From the NCBI RefSeq assembly GCF_002951615.1, contig NZ_CP019062.1, forward strand, positions 2,108,001 through 2,172,000: DNA of 64,000 nt. The letters run 5' to 3'. The notes under the pieces were generated by a model. The model saw only the letters and a list, made by a program, of their open reading frames with translations, ran no database searches and had not been told where the DNA came from. The DNA comes from Rahnella sikkimica (GTDB lineage: Bacteria; Pseudomonadota; Gammaproteobacteria; Enterobacterales; Enterobacteriaceae). Positions 48,172 through 57,817 of the stretch are shown piece after piece; the first letter of the stretch is position 1; each line of letters starts with the position of its first letter. A program made the translations under genes and the position numbers.

Positions 48172-48724
48172 AGTGTCACTCTCCGTGTCAGGTCGGATAC
48201 CGGTTTTGTTAAGTCAGGAAAGTGCACGCACCGGCTAATATCCATTTTAGTTGATAAAAAAATTCCTAATAAGAATTTCCGGAGATTATAGAGACGATGA
48301 CTTTCAATAAACTGATCCCGATCAGTTTGCGTAATATACTGAGATTTCTTTACGTTATATTTAAGGAATATTTAGAATGAACATTCAGAAAAGACTTATC
48401 CCGTAATTCAGATAACGTTTTTCAATTTAATAATCATCCAAAAATAACAATCACGGATGAAATTAGTTTTTTTACTCAAATTTTTAGTAACAGGACAAAA
48501 CTTACCATTGATGACAAAACCTGACAAAGCCGCGTGCGGACTGGGTTCTTGACCACAAAGCTCTGTCCTCTCAATCAAAAACGAATACGCTGAACAAGAT
48601 CGACTTAATTGATTCAAAAATAATGAACAAGTTAAATTAATTGGTCATTTTGAAAATAATAGTTTGCCAGAATGTTTCCAAATGTTTACTTTCCAAAATA
48701 ATTATCACGATGAGCGACCAAATT
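48172..48724. other. RND operon / yceJ intergenic region with palindromes
   Basis: This 553-bp A+T-rich gap between divergent transcription units holds a perfect 9-2-9 palindrome at 48309-48328 and an inverted repeat AAATTC-N7-GAATTT at 48260-48278. No credible gene was seen; a leftward open frame at 48408-48617 lacks a ribosome binding site and family resemblance. Confidence 0.6.
48309..48328. promoter_or_regulatory. Perfect palindrome, putative operator upstream of the RND operon
   Basis: AAACTGATC-CC-GATCAGTTT is a perfect 9-bp inverted repeat with a 2-bp spacer, about 140 bp before the adaptor start. Its form suits a dimeric repressor such as a TetR-type protein. The regulator is unknown. 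Confidence 0.5.
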
Positions 48725-49270
48725 ATGTTTTGGAAAAATACGACTGTGCGCTTCGGGCATATTTCAATTCTGATCCACTGGATCGTCGCGCTGGCCGTTT
48801 ACGGTCTTTTTGCGCTGGGATTGTGGATGGTCGGACTGGGCTATTACGACACCTGGTATCACCGTGCGCCGGAAATACATAAAAGCATCGGCGTGCTGGT
48901 TTTCGCGGCTATGGTATTCCGGCTGGCGTGGCGCTTTATTTCGCCGCCGCCCAAACCGCTGGACAGCTACAGCACCAAAACCCGCCTCGGCGCGTGGCTT
49001 GCGCATCTTCTGCTCTTTGCCGGCCTGTTCGGGATCCTGCTGAGCGGCTATCTCATTTCCACCGCCGAAGGGCAGCCGGTCAGCGTATTTGGCTGGTTTG
49101 ATATTCCGGCTACGCTGTTCGGGCTGGATCAACAGGCGGATATCGCCGGCACCGTGCATCTGTGGATGGCGTGGGGGATTGTGATTATCTCTGCGTTCCA
49201 CGCACTGGCCGCACTTAAACATCATTTCATCGACCGCGACAGCACGCTGACCCGCATGCTGGGGCGCTGA
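48725..49270 (+). CDS. yceJ: YceJ, cytochrome b561 family protein
   Basis: This protein of about 181 aa is a four-helix inner-membrane dihaem b561. The haem-ligand His residues are visible in [35 protein letters not shown] and [12 protein letters not shown]. The start was placed at 48725 because [11 protein letters not shown] aligns with the E. coli YceJ N-terminus; ATGs at 48710 and 48641 are alternatives. It is followed 46 bp later by yceI, a conserved pair. Confidence 0.92.
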   Translation: MFWKNTTVRFGHISILIHWIVALAVYGLFALGLWMVGLGYYDTWYHRAPEIHKSIGVLVFAAMVFRLAWRFISPPPKPLDSYSTKTRLGAWLAHLLLFAGLFGILLSGYLISTAEGQPVSVFGWFDIPATLFGLDQQADIAGTVHLWMAWGIVIISAFHALAALKHHFIDRDSTLTRMLGR

Positions 49271-49316
49271 ACTGTTTCACCTTGCGATTCACTCAATGGA
49301 TAAATGGAGAATAACC

Positions 49317-49895
49317 ATGCTGAAAAAAACCACACTGGGACTGACAATGGCCTCCCTGTTACTGGCCGCGGGTACGGCAAGTGCCGCGAATTACAAAATC
49401 GACAAAGAAGGGCAGCACGCGTTTATTGAATTCCGTATCAAGCATCTGGGCTACAGCTGGCTCTACGGCAGTTTTAGCGATTTTGACGGCGGCTTTACCT
49501 TCGATGAGAAAGACCCTGCAGCGGATAAAGTGAACGTCACCATCAATACCACCAGCGTGTTCACGAACCATGCCGAGCGTGACAAGCATTTACGCAGCGC
49601 GGAATTCCTCAATGTAAGCAAGCATCCGCAAGCCACTTTTAAATCCACATCGGTGAAAAAAGAGGGCGATAACCTGGCCGTGACCGGTGATTTCACGCTG
49701 AATGGCGTGACGAAGCCATTAACTCTCCAGGCGAAATTGCTGGGTCAGGGTAAGGATCCGTGGGGCGGCTATCGCGCCGGGTTTGAAGCAGCAGGCACGA
49801 TCGCGCTGAAGGATTACGGGATCACCACCGATCTGGGCCCGGCATCGCAGGATGTCGAGCTGATTATTTCAGTGGAAGGCGTGCAGGAGAAATAA
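49317..49895 (+). CDS. yceI: YceI, periplasmic lipocalin-like protein
   Basis: This 192-aa protein has a cleavable signal peptide (ending TASA-AN, about residue 23) and a beta-barrel YceI domain known to bind polyisoprenoids. Typical stretches are [18 protein letters not shown] and [14 protein letters not shown]. In E. coli it is induced by high pH. GGAGA precedes the ATG; an upstream in-frame ATG at 49296 would spoil the signal peptide. It probably forms an operon with yceJ. Confidence 0.95.
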   Translation: MLKKTTLGLTMASLLLAAGTASAANYKIDKEGQHAFIEFRIKHLGYSWLYGSFSDFDGGFTFDEKDPAADKVNVTINTTSVFTNHAERDKHLRSAEFLNVSKHPQATFKSTSVKKEGDNLAVTGDFTLNGVTKPLTLQAKLLGQGKDPWGGYRAGFEAAGTIALKDYGITTDLGPASQDVELIISVEGVQEK

Positions 49896-49928
49896 CTTTT
49901 CTCGCCGAAGTAAAAGTCTCGTCAAAAC

Positions 49929-49966
49929 AAAAGGCCCCGGCGGAAATCACCGTCAGGGCCTTTTTT
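49929..49966. terminator. Bidirectional terminator, yceI / trhO
   Basis: AAAAGGCCC (49929-49937) pairs with GGGCCTTTT (49956-49964), and most of the interior (CGGCGG...CACCGTC) also pairs. A and T runs flank it between convergent genes. Confidence 0.9.
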
Positions 49967-49982
49967 ACGTCTGCTCAGAGGC

Positions 49983-51038
49983 TCAGTCGTTTTCCGGTGC
50001 CGGAATGTGCATGGTCGTTTGCAACAGCCCTTTGGACTTGTTGAAAATCTTTATTCCGTTTTCACGGCCAGCACGCAGCGCACGCTGTTCTTCAACCGGC
50101 AGTTTCAGCTCTGTCATACAGATCTCGCTGCAACAACCGTCGAACTTCGCCGCACAGGTCGGGCACTGAATGAACAGCAGATGGCAGCCGTCATTTTTGC
50201 AGTTGGTATGGTTATCGCACGCCGCACCACACTGATGGCAATGCGCAATCACATCGTCAGAAATGCGTTCGCCCATACGTTCATCAAAGACAAAGTTTTT
50301 GCCTTTGAATTTAACCGGTAAGCCCTGCTCTTTCGCACGGCGCGCATATTCGATAATGCCGCCTTCAACGTGATATACGTTTTTAAAACCGTTATGCAGC
50401 ATGTAGGCGCTGGCTTTTTCACAACGAATACCGCCGGTGCAGTACATGACGATTTTCTTGTCTTTGTCTTCTTTCAGCATATCAACGGCCATCGGCAGCT
50501 GGTCGCGGAAAGTGTCAGACGGGACTTCAATCGCTTTATCGAAATGTCCCACTTCATATTCGTAGTGGTTGCGCATATCGACAAACAACGTGTCCGGGTC
50601 GTCAATCATGGCGTTGACCTGTTCGGCTTTCAGGTATTCGCCGATGTTCGACGGATCAAACGATTCATCCTCAATACCGTCCGCCACAATGCGGTCACGC
50701 ACTTTAAGACGCAGAACCCAGAAGGATTTACCGTCATCTTCCAGCGCCACGTTCAGGCGGATGTTATCCAGCGCCGGATGGCTGGAAAACAGCTCGGTTT
50801 TGAACGCTTCATACTGGCTCTGCGGGACACTGATTTGCGCGTTAATGCCTTCTTTTGCCACGTAAATACGGCCAAACACATTCAGGCGTGTCAGGCTGAT
50901 ATACAGGGCATCGCGAAAGGCTTTCGGATCTTCGAGCTGGAAGTATTTGTAAAAAGAAACTGTCGTGCGCGGCTCGGTTTCAGCCAACATACGCGCTCTG
51001 AGTTCCTCATTAGAAATTCGGTTATGTAACACTGGCAT
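49983..51038 (-). CDS. trhO: TrhO (YceA), tRNA uridine(34) hydroxylase
   Basis: This 351-aa rhodanese-family protein makes 5-hydroxyuridine at tRNA wobble positions using oxygen. An N-terminal acylphosphatase-like domain is followed by the rhodanese domain with the active Cys in [13 protein letters not shown]. The C-terminal cysteine-rich cluster contains [23 protein letters not shown] and CCSEIC. Length and sequence match E. coli YceA (350 aa). Confidence 0.95.
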   Translation of the reverse strand: MPVLHNRISNEELRARMLAETEPRTTVSFYKYFQLEDPKAFRDALYISLTRLNVFGRIYVAKEGINAQISVPQSQYEAFKTELFSSHPALDNIRLNVALEDDGKSFWVLRLKVRDRIVADGIEDESFDPSNIGEYLKAEQVNAMIDDPDTLFVDMRNHYEYEVGHFDKAIEVPSDTFRDQLPMAVDMLKEDKDKKIVMYCTGGIRCEKASAYMLHNGFKNVYHVEGGIIEYARRAKEQGLPVKFKGKNFVFDERMGERISDDVIAHCHQCGAACDNHTNCKNDGCHLLFIQCPTCAAKFDGCCSEICMTELKLPVEEQRALRAGRENGIKIFNKSKGLLQTTMHIPAPEND

Positions 51039-51268
51039 GGTGTACGTTCCTGTCTTTCAGGGGGATTAGCTATTGGAAACCCATTAGCTACTTTTTAAGC
51101 GGCAAGATTATACATTAAAGCAACACCGGCGACATCTTCCGTTGCAAATTCGTGACAAGAAAAACACCTGGTGCGACTTGCCCTTTTGTTAAATACGTTA
51201 ACCTGTTCTCAGATGTTATCCATACTTGTGTTCGATCCATCACAGTGATTTTTTAAGGGGCAGGAAAC

Positions 51269-52366
51269 ATGAGCAAGCTTTTTGAACCGATTTCTTTGGG
51301 CGGCCTGACGCTGCCTAACCGTATTGTTATCGCGCCAATGTGCCAGTATTCCTCCGACGAGGGAAAAGCGACATCCTGGCACCACGCGCATCTCGGGCAG
51401 TTGTCATTTTCGGGTGCAGGTTTGCTGATCCTCGAAGCCACCGCCGTGGAAGCCGTCGGGCGCATTTCAGCCCAGGATTTAGGACTGTGGAATGATGAAA
51501 CCGAAGTCGCGCTGAAAGGGCTGGTCGACGGCCTGCGCGAAAACAGCAATATTCCTCTCGGTTTGCAACTCGGTCACGCAGGACGTAAAGCGTCTCACGC
51601 CGCACCGTGGAAAGGCGGCGCGCAAATTCCTCAGTCCGCCGGTGGCTGGCAAAGCGTGGCACCTTCCGCCATTCCTTTTGCCGAAGGAACCGAAGCACCC
51701 GCCGCGCTTTCTGCTGAGCGCATCAGCGAACTGAAAAAAGCCTACGTGGATAGCGTACGACGCGCCGACCGCCTTGGGTTTGATCTGCTGGAACTGCACG
51801 GCGCGCACGGTTATCTGCTGCACCAGTTCCTGTCTCCGCTTTCAAACCAGCGCACCGATCAGTACGGGGGTTCTCTGGAAAACCGTATGCGCCTGCTGCT
51901 GGAAATCTTCCAGGAAATTCGCGCGGCCTTCCCGGCTGATAAACCTGTGGGCGTGCGTATTTCCGCCACCGACTGGGTAGAAGGCGGCTGGGATCTGGCG
52001 CAATCCATAGAACTGGCCAAAGCATTGGATAAACTGTGTTGCAGCTACATTCATGTCTCCAGCGGCGGCCTGAGTCAGCAGCAGAAAATCTCCGTAGGGC
52101 CCAATTATCAGGTGCCTTTCGCCGACAGCATTAAACAACACGTTAAAATGCCGGTCATCGCCGTCGGTTTGATCACTGAACCGGAACAGGCCGAAGCCAT
52201 TGTCGGTACCGGACAGGCAGATATGATCGCACTGGCTCGCGGTATTTTGTATAACCCGCGCTGGCCGTGGCATGCTGCCGCAAAACTGGGGGCAAAAGTG
52301 AGCGCGCCAAAACAATACTGGCGCAGCGAACCCCACGCGGTGAAAGGGTTATTCCTGCCTGAATAA
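51269..52366 (+). CDS. Old-yellow-enzyme family NADH:flavin oxidoreductase (YqjM/XenA-like)
   Basis: This 365-aa FMN enzyme probably reduces activated C=C bonds or nitro compounds. It belongs to the thermophilic-like/YqjM class: Cys in APMCQYSSDEGKATSWHHAHLG, the substrate His pair in LHGAHGYLLHQFLSPLSNQR, and the C-terminal RW in PRWPWHAA. AAGGGG precedes the ATG. It lies between trhO and lpxL, where E. coli has no gene, so it is an accessory insertion. The natural substrate is unknown. Confidence 0.93.
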   Translation: MSKLFEPISLGGLTLPNRIVIAPMCQYSSDEGKATSWHHAHLGQLSFSGAGLLILEATAVEAVGRISAQDLGLWNDETEVALKGLVDGLRENSNIPLGLQLGHAGRKASHAAPWKGGAQIPQSAGGWQSVAPSAIPFAEGTEAPAALSAERISELKKAYVDSVRRADRLGFDLLELHGAHGYLLHQFLSPLSNQRTDQYGGSLENRMRLLLEIFQEIRAAFPADKPVGVRISATDWVEGGWDLAQSIELAKALDKLCCSYIHVSSGGLSQQQKISVGPNYQVPFADSIKQHVKMPVIAVGLITEPEQAEAIVGTGQADMIALARGILYNPRWPWHAAAKLGAKVSAPKQYWRSEPHAVKGLFLPE

Positions 52367-52392
52367 TATCGGGCAATTCACAAACGCAATCG

Positions 52393-52416
52393 CGGGCAGC
52401 TCTCGGGCTGCCCGCT
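52393..52416 (+). terminator. Hairpin after the old-yellow-enzyme gene
   Basis: CGGGCAGC (52393-52400) and GCTGCCCG (52407-52414) form an 8-bp G+C-rich stem with a 6-nt loop, 26 bp past the stop. The T run is poor, so termination may be inefficient. Confidence 0.5.
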
Positions 52417-52665
52417 TCATTAACAAATAGGCGAACGAAATAGCACAATAGCGTTCACAAATGAATCACATTGTTTTTCATTTATACGTTCCATAAGTAA
52501 AATGAGGTATTAGTGCCGTGAATTTTCACCTCATTCCAAAAAAGTGCCACACTGTTTCACTTAGCTACAAAAAAATAACGGAATGTAGACATATTCCTGT
52601 AGCAGGCTGCTGCATTAGACAGAGCTTATAAACTTTCTACTTCGTTCCATTGACGCAGAGATTCT

Positions 52666-53601
52666 ATGACTCAGGTACCCACCTTTACTCGTTCGTTATT
52701 GCATCCACGCTACTGGATTACCTGGATAGGTCTGGGGTTATTGTACGCGCTGATATTATTGCCTTACCCGGTTATTTACCGCATTGGCACAGGGCTGGGC
52801 CGCTTCTCAATGCGCTTTCTAAAACGCCGCTATAAAATCGCCCGTCGCAATATCGAACTGTGTTTCCCCGACATGCACCCGGAACAGCGCGAAGACATGA
52901 TCGTGAAAAATTTCGAATCCGTCGGCATGGGGTTATTTGAAACCGGTATGGCCTGGTTCTGGCCTGACTGGCGTATCGAACGCTGGTTTAACGTCAGTGG
53001 CCTGGAGCATATCCAGCGCGCCCGCGAAAATAAACAAGGCGTACTGCTGATTGGGGTTCATTTCCTGACGCTGGAGCTGGGCGCGCGTATTTTCGGCATT
53101 CATAATCCGGGCGTTGGCGTTTATCGCCCGCACGACAATAAGCTGATGGACTGGATCCAGACCAAAGGCCGCATGCGCTCAAATAAAGGAATGCTGGATC
53201 GTAAAGACCTGAAAGGGATGATCCGCAGCCTGAAACAGGGCGACATTATCTGGTACGCGCCGGATCATGACTACGGCCCGCGTGCCAGCGTCTTTGTGCC
53301 CTTCTTTGCCGTTGAAAAAGCCGCGACGACAACCGGCACGTATCTGCTGGCGCGCATGGGTAAACCGGCAATTATTCCGTTTACGCCGCGTCGTCTTGCC
53401 GGGGGAAAAGGCTATGAGATGATTATTCATCCGCAGGTCGCCGACTTCCCGCTTGATGATGAAGTGGTTGCCGCCGCATACATGAACAAAGTGGTGGAGG
53501 AAGAAATTTGTCAGGCTCCGGAGCAATATATGTGGCTGCACCGCCGCTTCAAAACCCGTCCACAGGGCGAGCCTTCGCTGTATAAAGCCCTCAGCGAATA
53601 A
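52666..53601 (+). CDS. lpxL: LpxL-type lipid A lauroyl acyltransferase
   Basis: This 311-aa inner-membrane enzyme adds the first secondary acyl chain to Kdo2-lipid IVA. One N-terminal membrane helix (about 18-37) is followed by the catalytic H-X4-E motif (GVHFLTLE) and conserved [26 protein letters not shown] and [20 protein letters not shown]. The C-terminus ([13 protein letters not shown]) is typical. The position next to trhO and mdtG matches E. coli lpxL; by sequence alone the cold-induced LpxP is the other possibility. Confidence 0.93.
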   Translation: MTQVPTFTRSLLHPRYWITWIGLGLLYALILLPYPVIYRIGTGLGRFSMRFLKRRYKIARRNIELCFPDMHPEQREDMIVKNFESVGMGLFETGMAWFWPDWRIERWFNVSGLEHIQRARENKQGVLLIGVHFLTLELGARIFGIHNPGVGVYRPHDNKLMDWIQTKGRMRSNKGMLDRKDLKGMIRSLKQGDIIWYAPDHDYGPRASVFVPFFAVEKAATTTGTYLLARMGKPAIIPFTPRRLAGGKGYEMIIHPQVADFPLDDEVVAAAYMNKVVEEEICQAPEQYMWLHRRFKTRPQGEPSLYKALSE

Positions 53602-53799
53602 ACTCAAAGACCGGTTCAGCGCATCCTGAACCGGTTTTTTGATTTGCTTCGACAGTTTTTTTGACAGACTTCTTCAAAGTTATCAGATTTTATCCCATCG
53701 CGTTTAGGCCAATACTCTCTCCATGATTTCTCCACGTGATTGCCCTCACACTTATTGGGAGCCGCGTGGCCACTTTGTGACCTTCAAAAGGAATACATC

Positions 53800-54234
53800 A
53801 TGTTGGCTAAACTGAACACTACTTTTACCCGCGTTACCGATCACCCTGATTTTGGTAAGTTACTGTTGCGTCTCACTTTCGGTATCCTGATTTTATTCCA
53901 CGGCGTGGCGAAAATGGAAAATGGCGTGGGCTGGATTGCCAAGATGTTGCAGGCCGCCGGTTTACCGGGATTTATCGCCTACGGCGCTTACATTGGTGAA
54001 GTGATTGCGCCGGTTCTGATTATCCTGGGCATCTTTACCCGCCCGGCGGCGCTGGTGATGGCATTCAACATTTTAGTGGCAGTTTTACTGGTGGTTGCTG
54101 GTAAATTCTTCACCGTGACTGAAGTTGGCGCATGGGGTCTGGAAGGCGAAGCACTGTACTTCTTTGGTGGTCTGGTGATCATGTTCCTGGGCAGCGGCCG
54201 TTACTCTGTCATGAAAAACGAAGCCCTGCGCTAA
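53800..54234 (+). CDS. DoxX-family membrane protein
   Basis: This 144-aa inner-membrane protein of the DoxX/YphA type has four predicted helices (about 22-40, 55-75, 79-98 and 115-133). Typical stretches are LLLRLTFGILILFHGVAKM and YGAYIGEVIAPVLIILG. AAAAGGA precedes the ATG at 53800; the frame is open to 53740 without conservation. The family is linked to redox or thiosulfate metabolism in some bacteria; here the function is unknown. It is not at this place in E. coli. Confidence 0.88.
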   Translation: MLAKLNTTFTRVTDHPDFGKLLLRLTFGILILFHGVAKMENGVGWIAKMLQAAGLPGFIAYGAYIGEVIAPVLIILGIFTRPAALVMAFNILVAVLLVVAGKFFTVTEVGAWGLEGEALYFFGGLVIMFLGSGRYSVMKNEALR

Positions 54235-54535
54235 CCGTTACGTTTTGATGCTGTGTCTGTTTGTTATTGCCTGTTTTTTCTGTTTAGTACTGTGTCTGTC
54301 CCGGCCAGCCTCATTGCTGGCCGTTTTTTATCCTTTTATTGCACCGACCTTGATCTTCTTCATCCCGCTAAATTTTTTAAACCTGTATTTTAGTTCCTTT
54401 GTTACAGTTCATTAACATCATTGATGCGGATGATAATTAGGCGCATAATTATCCAGCCAATTGATTGTTACTTGTGCTCTGCCTTGTTCACAGCTTTCAT
54501 TCCAGAGCGAATCTGACCTCTTTTTTCGGTAATTT
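54235..54535. other. doxX-mdtG intergenic region
   Basis: These 301 bp contain a terminator at 54302-54330 and the mdtG promoter region. No gene was seen. Confidence 0.6.
54302..54330 (+). terminator. Terminator of the doxX-family gene
   Basis: CGGCCAGC (54302-54309) / GCTGGCCG (54316-54323) is a perfect 8-bp stem with a 6-nt loop followed by six T. Confidence 0.9.
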
Positions 54536-55774
54536 ATGACTTCGGCACCTGAAACTGAAACCGCACCAGAACCCATAAACTGGAAACGTAATCTGTATGT
54601 GGCATGGATTGGCTGCTTCCTCACCGGTGCCGCATTCAGCCTGATCATGCCTTTCCTGCCGCTTTACGTCGAAACCCTGGGTGTCACCGGCCATGAATCG
54701 CTGAACATGTGGTCGGGTCTGGTTTTCAGTATCACCTTCCTGTTTTCCGCGATTGCTTCCCCTTTCTGGGGCGGCCTGGCTGACCGTAAAGGCCGTAAAA
54801 TCATGCTGCTGCGTTCAGCGCTGGGCATGGCTATCGTCATGATGCTTATGGGTTTTGCGCAGAATATCTGGCAGTTTCTGGTTCTGCGCGCCCTGCTGGG
54901 TTTACTCGGCGGCTTTGTGCCGAATGCCAACGCACTGATCGCCACGCAAATACCCCGCAATAAAAGCGGCTGGGCGCTGGGGACACTCTCCACTGGCGGC
55001 GTCAGCGGCGCGCTACTGGGCCCGCTGGTCGGTGGTTTGCTGGCCGATAATTACGGTTTACGCCCGGTTTTCTTCATCACAGCAGCCGTACTTTTCCTGT
55101 GTTTCGTGATGACGCTGTACTGCATACGCGAACAGTTCGTGCCGGTGAACAAAAAAGACATGCTGAACCGTAAGCAGGTTTTTGCCTCACTGAAAAATCC
55201 CAAGCTGGTGCTGTGTCTGTTTGTGACCACGATGATTATTCAGGTGGCGACTGGCTCGATTGCGCCGATACTCACGCTTTACGTGCGTGAACTGGCGGGC
55301 AACACGGCAAATCTGGCGTTTATCAGCGGGATGATTGCGTCGGTGCCCGGCGTCGCGGCCCTGATGAGCGCGCCGCGTTTAGGTAAGCTCGGAGACAGGA
55401 TCGGGCCTGAAAGAATACTCGTGGCCATGATGGGGCTATCCGTACTCTTGCTGATCCCGATGGCATTCGTGCAAACGCCGCTTCAGTTAGGCATTTTACG
55501 TTTCCTGCTCGGGGCGACCGACGGTGCGCTGCTCCCGGCGGTGCAAACGCTGCTGATTTATAACTGCACCAATCAGGTGGCGGGAAGGGTCTTCAGCTAT
55601 AACCAGTCATTCCGCGACGTCGGGAATGTCACCGGCCCTCTGCTGGGTGCAGCGGTTTCGGCAAGCTATGGTTTCCGTACGGTATTTTGCGTCACGGCGT
55701 TGGTGGTTCTGTTTAACGCCGTGTATTCCTGGTGGTGTCTGCAACGCAGGCCGCATCAGGCGATGGTCGATTAA
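54536..55774 (+). CDS. mdtG: MdtG, MFS multidrug efflux transporter
   Basis: This 412-aa major-facilitator protein has twelve membrane helices and belongs to the DHA1 drug:H+ antiporters. Conserved stretches are [16 protein letters not shown] (loop 2-3 signature) and [19 protein letters not shown] (motif C region). E. coli MdtG confers fosfomycin and deoxycholate resistance when overproduced. It lies between lpxL and msyB as in E. coli, with the extra doxX gene inserted. Confidence 0.95.
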   Translation: MTSAPETETAPEPINWKRNLYVAWIGCFLTGAAFSLIMPFLPLYVETLGVTGHESLNMWSGLVFSITFLFSAIASPFWGGLADRKGRKIMLLRSALGMAIVMMLMGFAQNIWQFLVLRALLGLLGGFVPNANALIATQIPRNKSGWALGTLSTGGVSGALLGPLVGGLLADNYGLRPVFFITAAVLFLCFVMTLYCIREQFVPVNKKDMLNRKQVFASLKNPKLVLCLFVTTMIIQVATGSIAPILTLYVRELAGNTANLAFISGMIASVPGVAALMSAPRLGKLGDRIGPERILVAMMGLSVLLLIPMAFVQTPLQLGILRFLLGATDGALLPAVQTLLIYNCTNQVAGRVFSYNQSFRDVGNVTGPLLGAAVSASYGFRTVFCVTALVVLFNAVYSWWCLQRRPHQAMVD

Positions 55775-55798
55775 TCGCGGCCAGCGAATTGAAACACC

Positions 55799-56155
55799 CT
55801 ACTGAGCTTTTTCTGCCTGCGGAGGCACCGGCAGGTGGTCAGGCACTTCGACGACCGCCAGACGCACTTCATAGTGTTTGCCTGCGGTTGTTGCCGGCAG
55901 TACAGAAGTCAGTTTCTGAATTGTTTCAGTTGGATTATCACTGGCCACGCTCGCGCAAAACAATGCGCCAGGGTGGCAGAGACCCATCATCATTGGTGGC
56001 GGAGGCAGCATCCCTTCATGGCCGAATGGCGGCATACCGTGGGGGTTTTCCATTGGCGGTTGGGGATGCGTGCTGTCAGCCGCCATACCGGCGACGCTGA
56101 AAAACAAGCCAAGACCACACATCGGCATAAGCAAAGAACGGGAAAGAATCTTCAT
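55799..56155 (-). CDS. Exported Met/His/Pro-rich hypothetical protein
   Basis: No family was recognised. The gene encodes 118 aa with a signal peptide (MKILSRSLLMPM..., cleavage near VAGMAADS, about residue 25). A Pro/Met/His-rich segment follows (about 29-60, including PHGMPPFGHEGMLPPPPMM and then MGLCHPGALFCA). A more ordinary C-terminal domain (about 66-112) completes it. Met, His and two Cys in a periplasmic protein suggest soft-metal (copper or silver) binding; that is inference. AAGG lies 8 bases before the ATG. The frame is open to 56245 but lacks a signal peptide there. It is convergent with mdtG. Confidence 0.75.
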   Translation of the reverse strand: MKILSRSLLMPMCGLGLFFSVAGMAADSTHPQPPMENPHGMPPFGHEGMLPPPPMMMGLCHPGALFCASVASDNPTETIQKLTSVLPATTAGKHYEVRLAVVEVPDHLPVPPQAEKAQ

Positions 56156-56286
56156 AACAGTAACCTTTTCTTGAAAGTTCACCGTCACTCTACCCGCCAA
56201 TTCTTCCCCGGACTGGCAGTTTGCTAAACTTTTACCCTCTGCCACCGCCCTCTTTGCAAAGCTGAAGTTCTTCTGACAATTTCGCC

Positions 56287-56685
56287 CTAAACGGCCCAGT
56301 CTCGCGAAGCCAGCACCACGCGATAACCGTCTAAATCTTCGAACGTTTGACCATTTTCATCCCAGTACGGATTGTATGAAGAAACGGCAATAAACCCGGC
56401 TGCCAGCATTGCGTCGCACTGCGCATGCCATTCCGTAACCTCCGGGATATAAAACACCAGCAGGTTATCCTGCGTCGGCGCGCGCCCGACGGTTGTGCCG
56501 TGATGATGCGTAAATTCCAGGTGATAGTGATGATGCGGATGGCCGACCAAAACGCCATCAAAATTTTGATGATCGCTGAAACCGCCGATCACCTCAAACC
56601 CCAGCCCCTCTGTGTACATCTCCGCAATCCGCTCCAGATTATCGGTCGGGCGGGCAACCCTCAGCACAGCATTTCGTGAAACCAT
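56287..56685 (-). CDS. VOC (glyoxalase/dioxygenase) superfamily protein
   Basis: This 132-aa single-domain vicinal-oxygen-chelate protein, similar to YycE-type proteins, has paired beta-alpha-beta-beta-beta modules. The first begins NAVLRVARPTDNLERI; a His-rich stretch HPHHHYHLEFTHHHG follows, and the second ends NGQTFEDLDGYRVVLASRDW with a probable metal Glu. The reaction is unknown. It is not present at this locus in E. coli. Confidence 0.87.
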   Translation of the reverse strand: MVSRNAVLRVARPTDNLERIAEMYTEGLGFEVIGGFSDHQNFDGVLVGHPHHHYHLEFTHHHGTTVGRAPTQDNLLVFYIPEVTEWHAQCDAMLAAGFIAVSSYNPYWDENGQTFEDLDGYRVVLASRDWAV

Positions 56686-56912
56686 AGCAACAATCTCTCC
56701 TTCCGCTCACTGCTCTCCGATATTTAGACTCTGAGAATAGCAGAAGAACGGCGGCCTGTTTTTTCATCTGAAAACTTGCATCCTGTCAGTTATCGACAAC
56801 AATCATTTAATCAGAGTTTTTACTGTCAGATGGCTGTTACTTATTCATTCCTAACGCTATTTACTCTCAAGACTATTGATTTTTTCCCCCTCATTCAACT
56901 CAGGAGACAACA

Positions 56913-57320
56913 ATGAGCATGTACGCAACGCTGGAAGAAGCTATTGATGCCGCCCGCGAAGAATTTCTCGAAGCCGCACAGGAAAGCGTTCAGAACGACG
57001 AAGAGCCCGTTCCGGATCAGTTCAACCTGCAAAAATACATCATGCAGGATGGCGATGTGATGTGGCAGGCAGAATTTCTCAGCGATGAAGGCGACGCCAT
57101 CGATGCGCTGACGTTCCGCAGTGGCGCAGCAGCACAGGCTATCTTTGACGAAGATTACGATCAGATAGAGCTAGAAGAAGAATGGCAGGAAGAAGCGACG
57201 CTGTATGAATGGGATGAAGGTGAATTCCAGCATGAGCCGCAGCTGGATACGGAAGAAGGCGAAGCCACCGCCGAAGAGTGGGATGACGAAGACGATTATC
57301 CGGGCCGGGATATCGACTAA
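56913..57320 (+). CDS. msyB: MsyB, acidic protein (multicopy suppressor of secY)
   Basis: This 135-aa, extremely acidic cytoplasmic protein begins SMYATLEEAIDAAREEFLEA and contains TLYEWDEGEFQHEPQLDTEE, both close to E. coli MsyB (124 aa). There it suppresses secY and secA defects in multicopy, by an unknown mechanism. AGGAGA precedes the ATG. It is convergent with yceK, 15 bp apart, as in E. coli. Confidence 0.94.
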   Translation: MSMYATLEEAIDAAREEFLEAAQESVQNDEEPVPDQFNLQKYIMQDGDVMWQAEFLSDEGDAIDALTFRSGAAAQAIFDEDYDQIELEEEWQEEATLYEWDEGEFQHEPQLDTEEGEATAEEWDDEDDYPGRDID

Positions 57321-57335
57321 ACGCTAATGACATAT

Positions 57336-57581
57336 TTACTCGTAAGGCCCGTGGCGGGCATCAATCGGCAACATGAAAGTGTCGACGATCATGGACAGCG
57401 GAACATCGATGACAGTGACATAACGCCACGGGCTGTCACGTAAATCCCACTGAACGCCGGGATAATACTGGTTGCCATGCCCCTGCCCCGGCACGGTCCG
57501 GCTGATAATGCTGCCGCAACCTGTCAGCACGGTAGTCAGTAACGCCAGTACACATCCACGAAAAATTACCCGATTAATCAC
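57336..57581 (-). CDS. yceK: YceK family outer-membrane lipoprotein
   Basis: This 81-aa lipoprotein has a signal peptide and lipobox LLTTVLTGC (Cys at 22). GSIISRTVPGQGHGNQYYPG and the C-terminus PIDARHGPYE are nearly the same as E. coli YceK. The start is GTG at 57581 with AGGT upstream. The function is unknown. It lies between msyB and opgH in the conserved order. Confidence 0.92.
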   Translation of the reverse strand: MINRVIFRGCVLALLTTVLTGCGSIISRTVPGQGHGNQYYPGVQWDLRDSPWRYVTVIDVPLSMIVDTFMLPIDARHGPYE

Positions 57582-57765
57582 TTACCCAACCTGTCGATTC
57601 AAATCAAAAGAAGCTCTTTTTAAGCGCTGAACAGCGTGCTCACAATAGCACGCGCGTCATGTCCCCTGATGTTAAGGGGACGTAAAACTTTATACGCTGC
57701 GGGCCTGAGAGTCACCTGTTGTCTTTCCGGCGTGATGGCCTGTGCGGGTCTGTGAGCGTGAACCA

Positions 57766-57802
57766 ATAAAAAGGGCAGCATGTTTTCACATACTGCCCTT
57801 TA
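57766..57802 (-). terminator. Terminator of opgGH
   Basis: AAAGGGCAG (57770-57778) / CTGCCCTTT (57793-57801) has a further pairing interior. On the minus strand a T run follows, 16 bp past the opgH stop. Confidence 0.88.
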
Positions 57803-57817
57803 AGCTCGCTAGTTAAC

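Noticed and set aside
48408..48617. 69-aa leftward open frame in the yceJ upstream gap
   Set aside because: It lies in A+T-rich sequence with no ribosome binding site, and its composition is unlike a protein.
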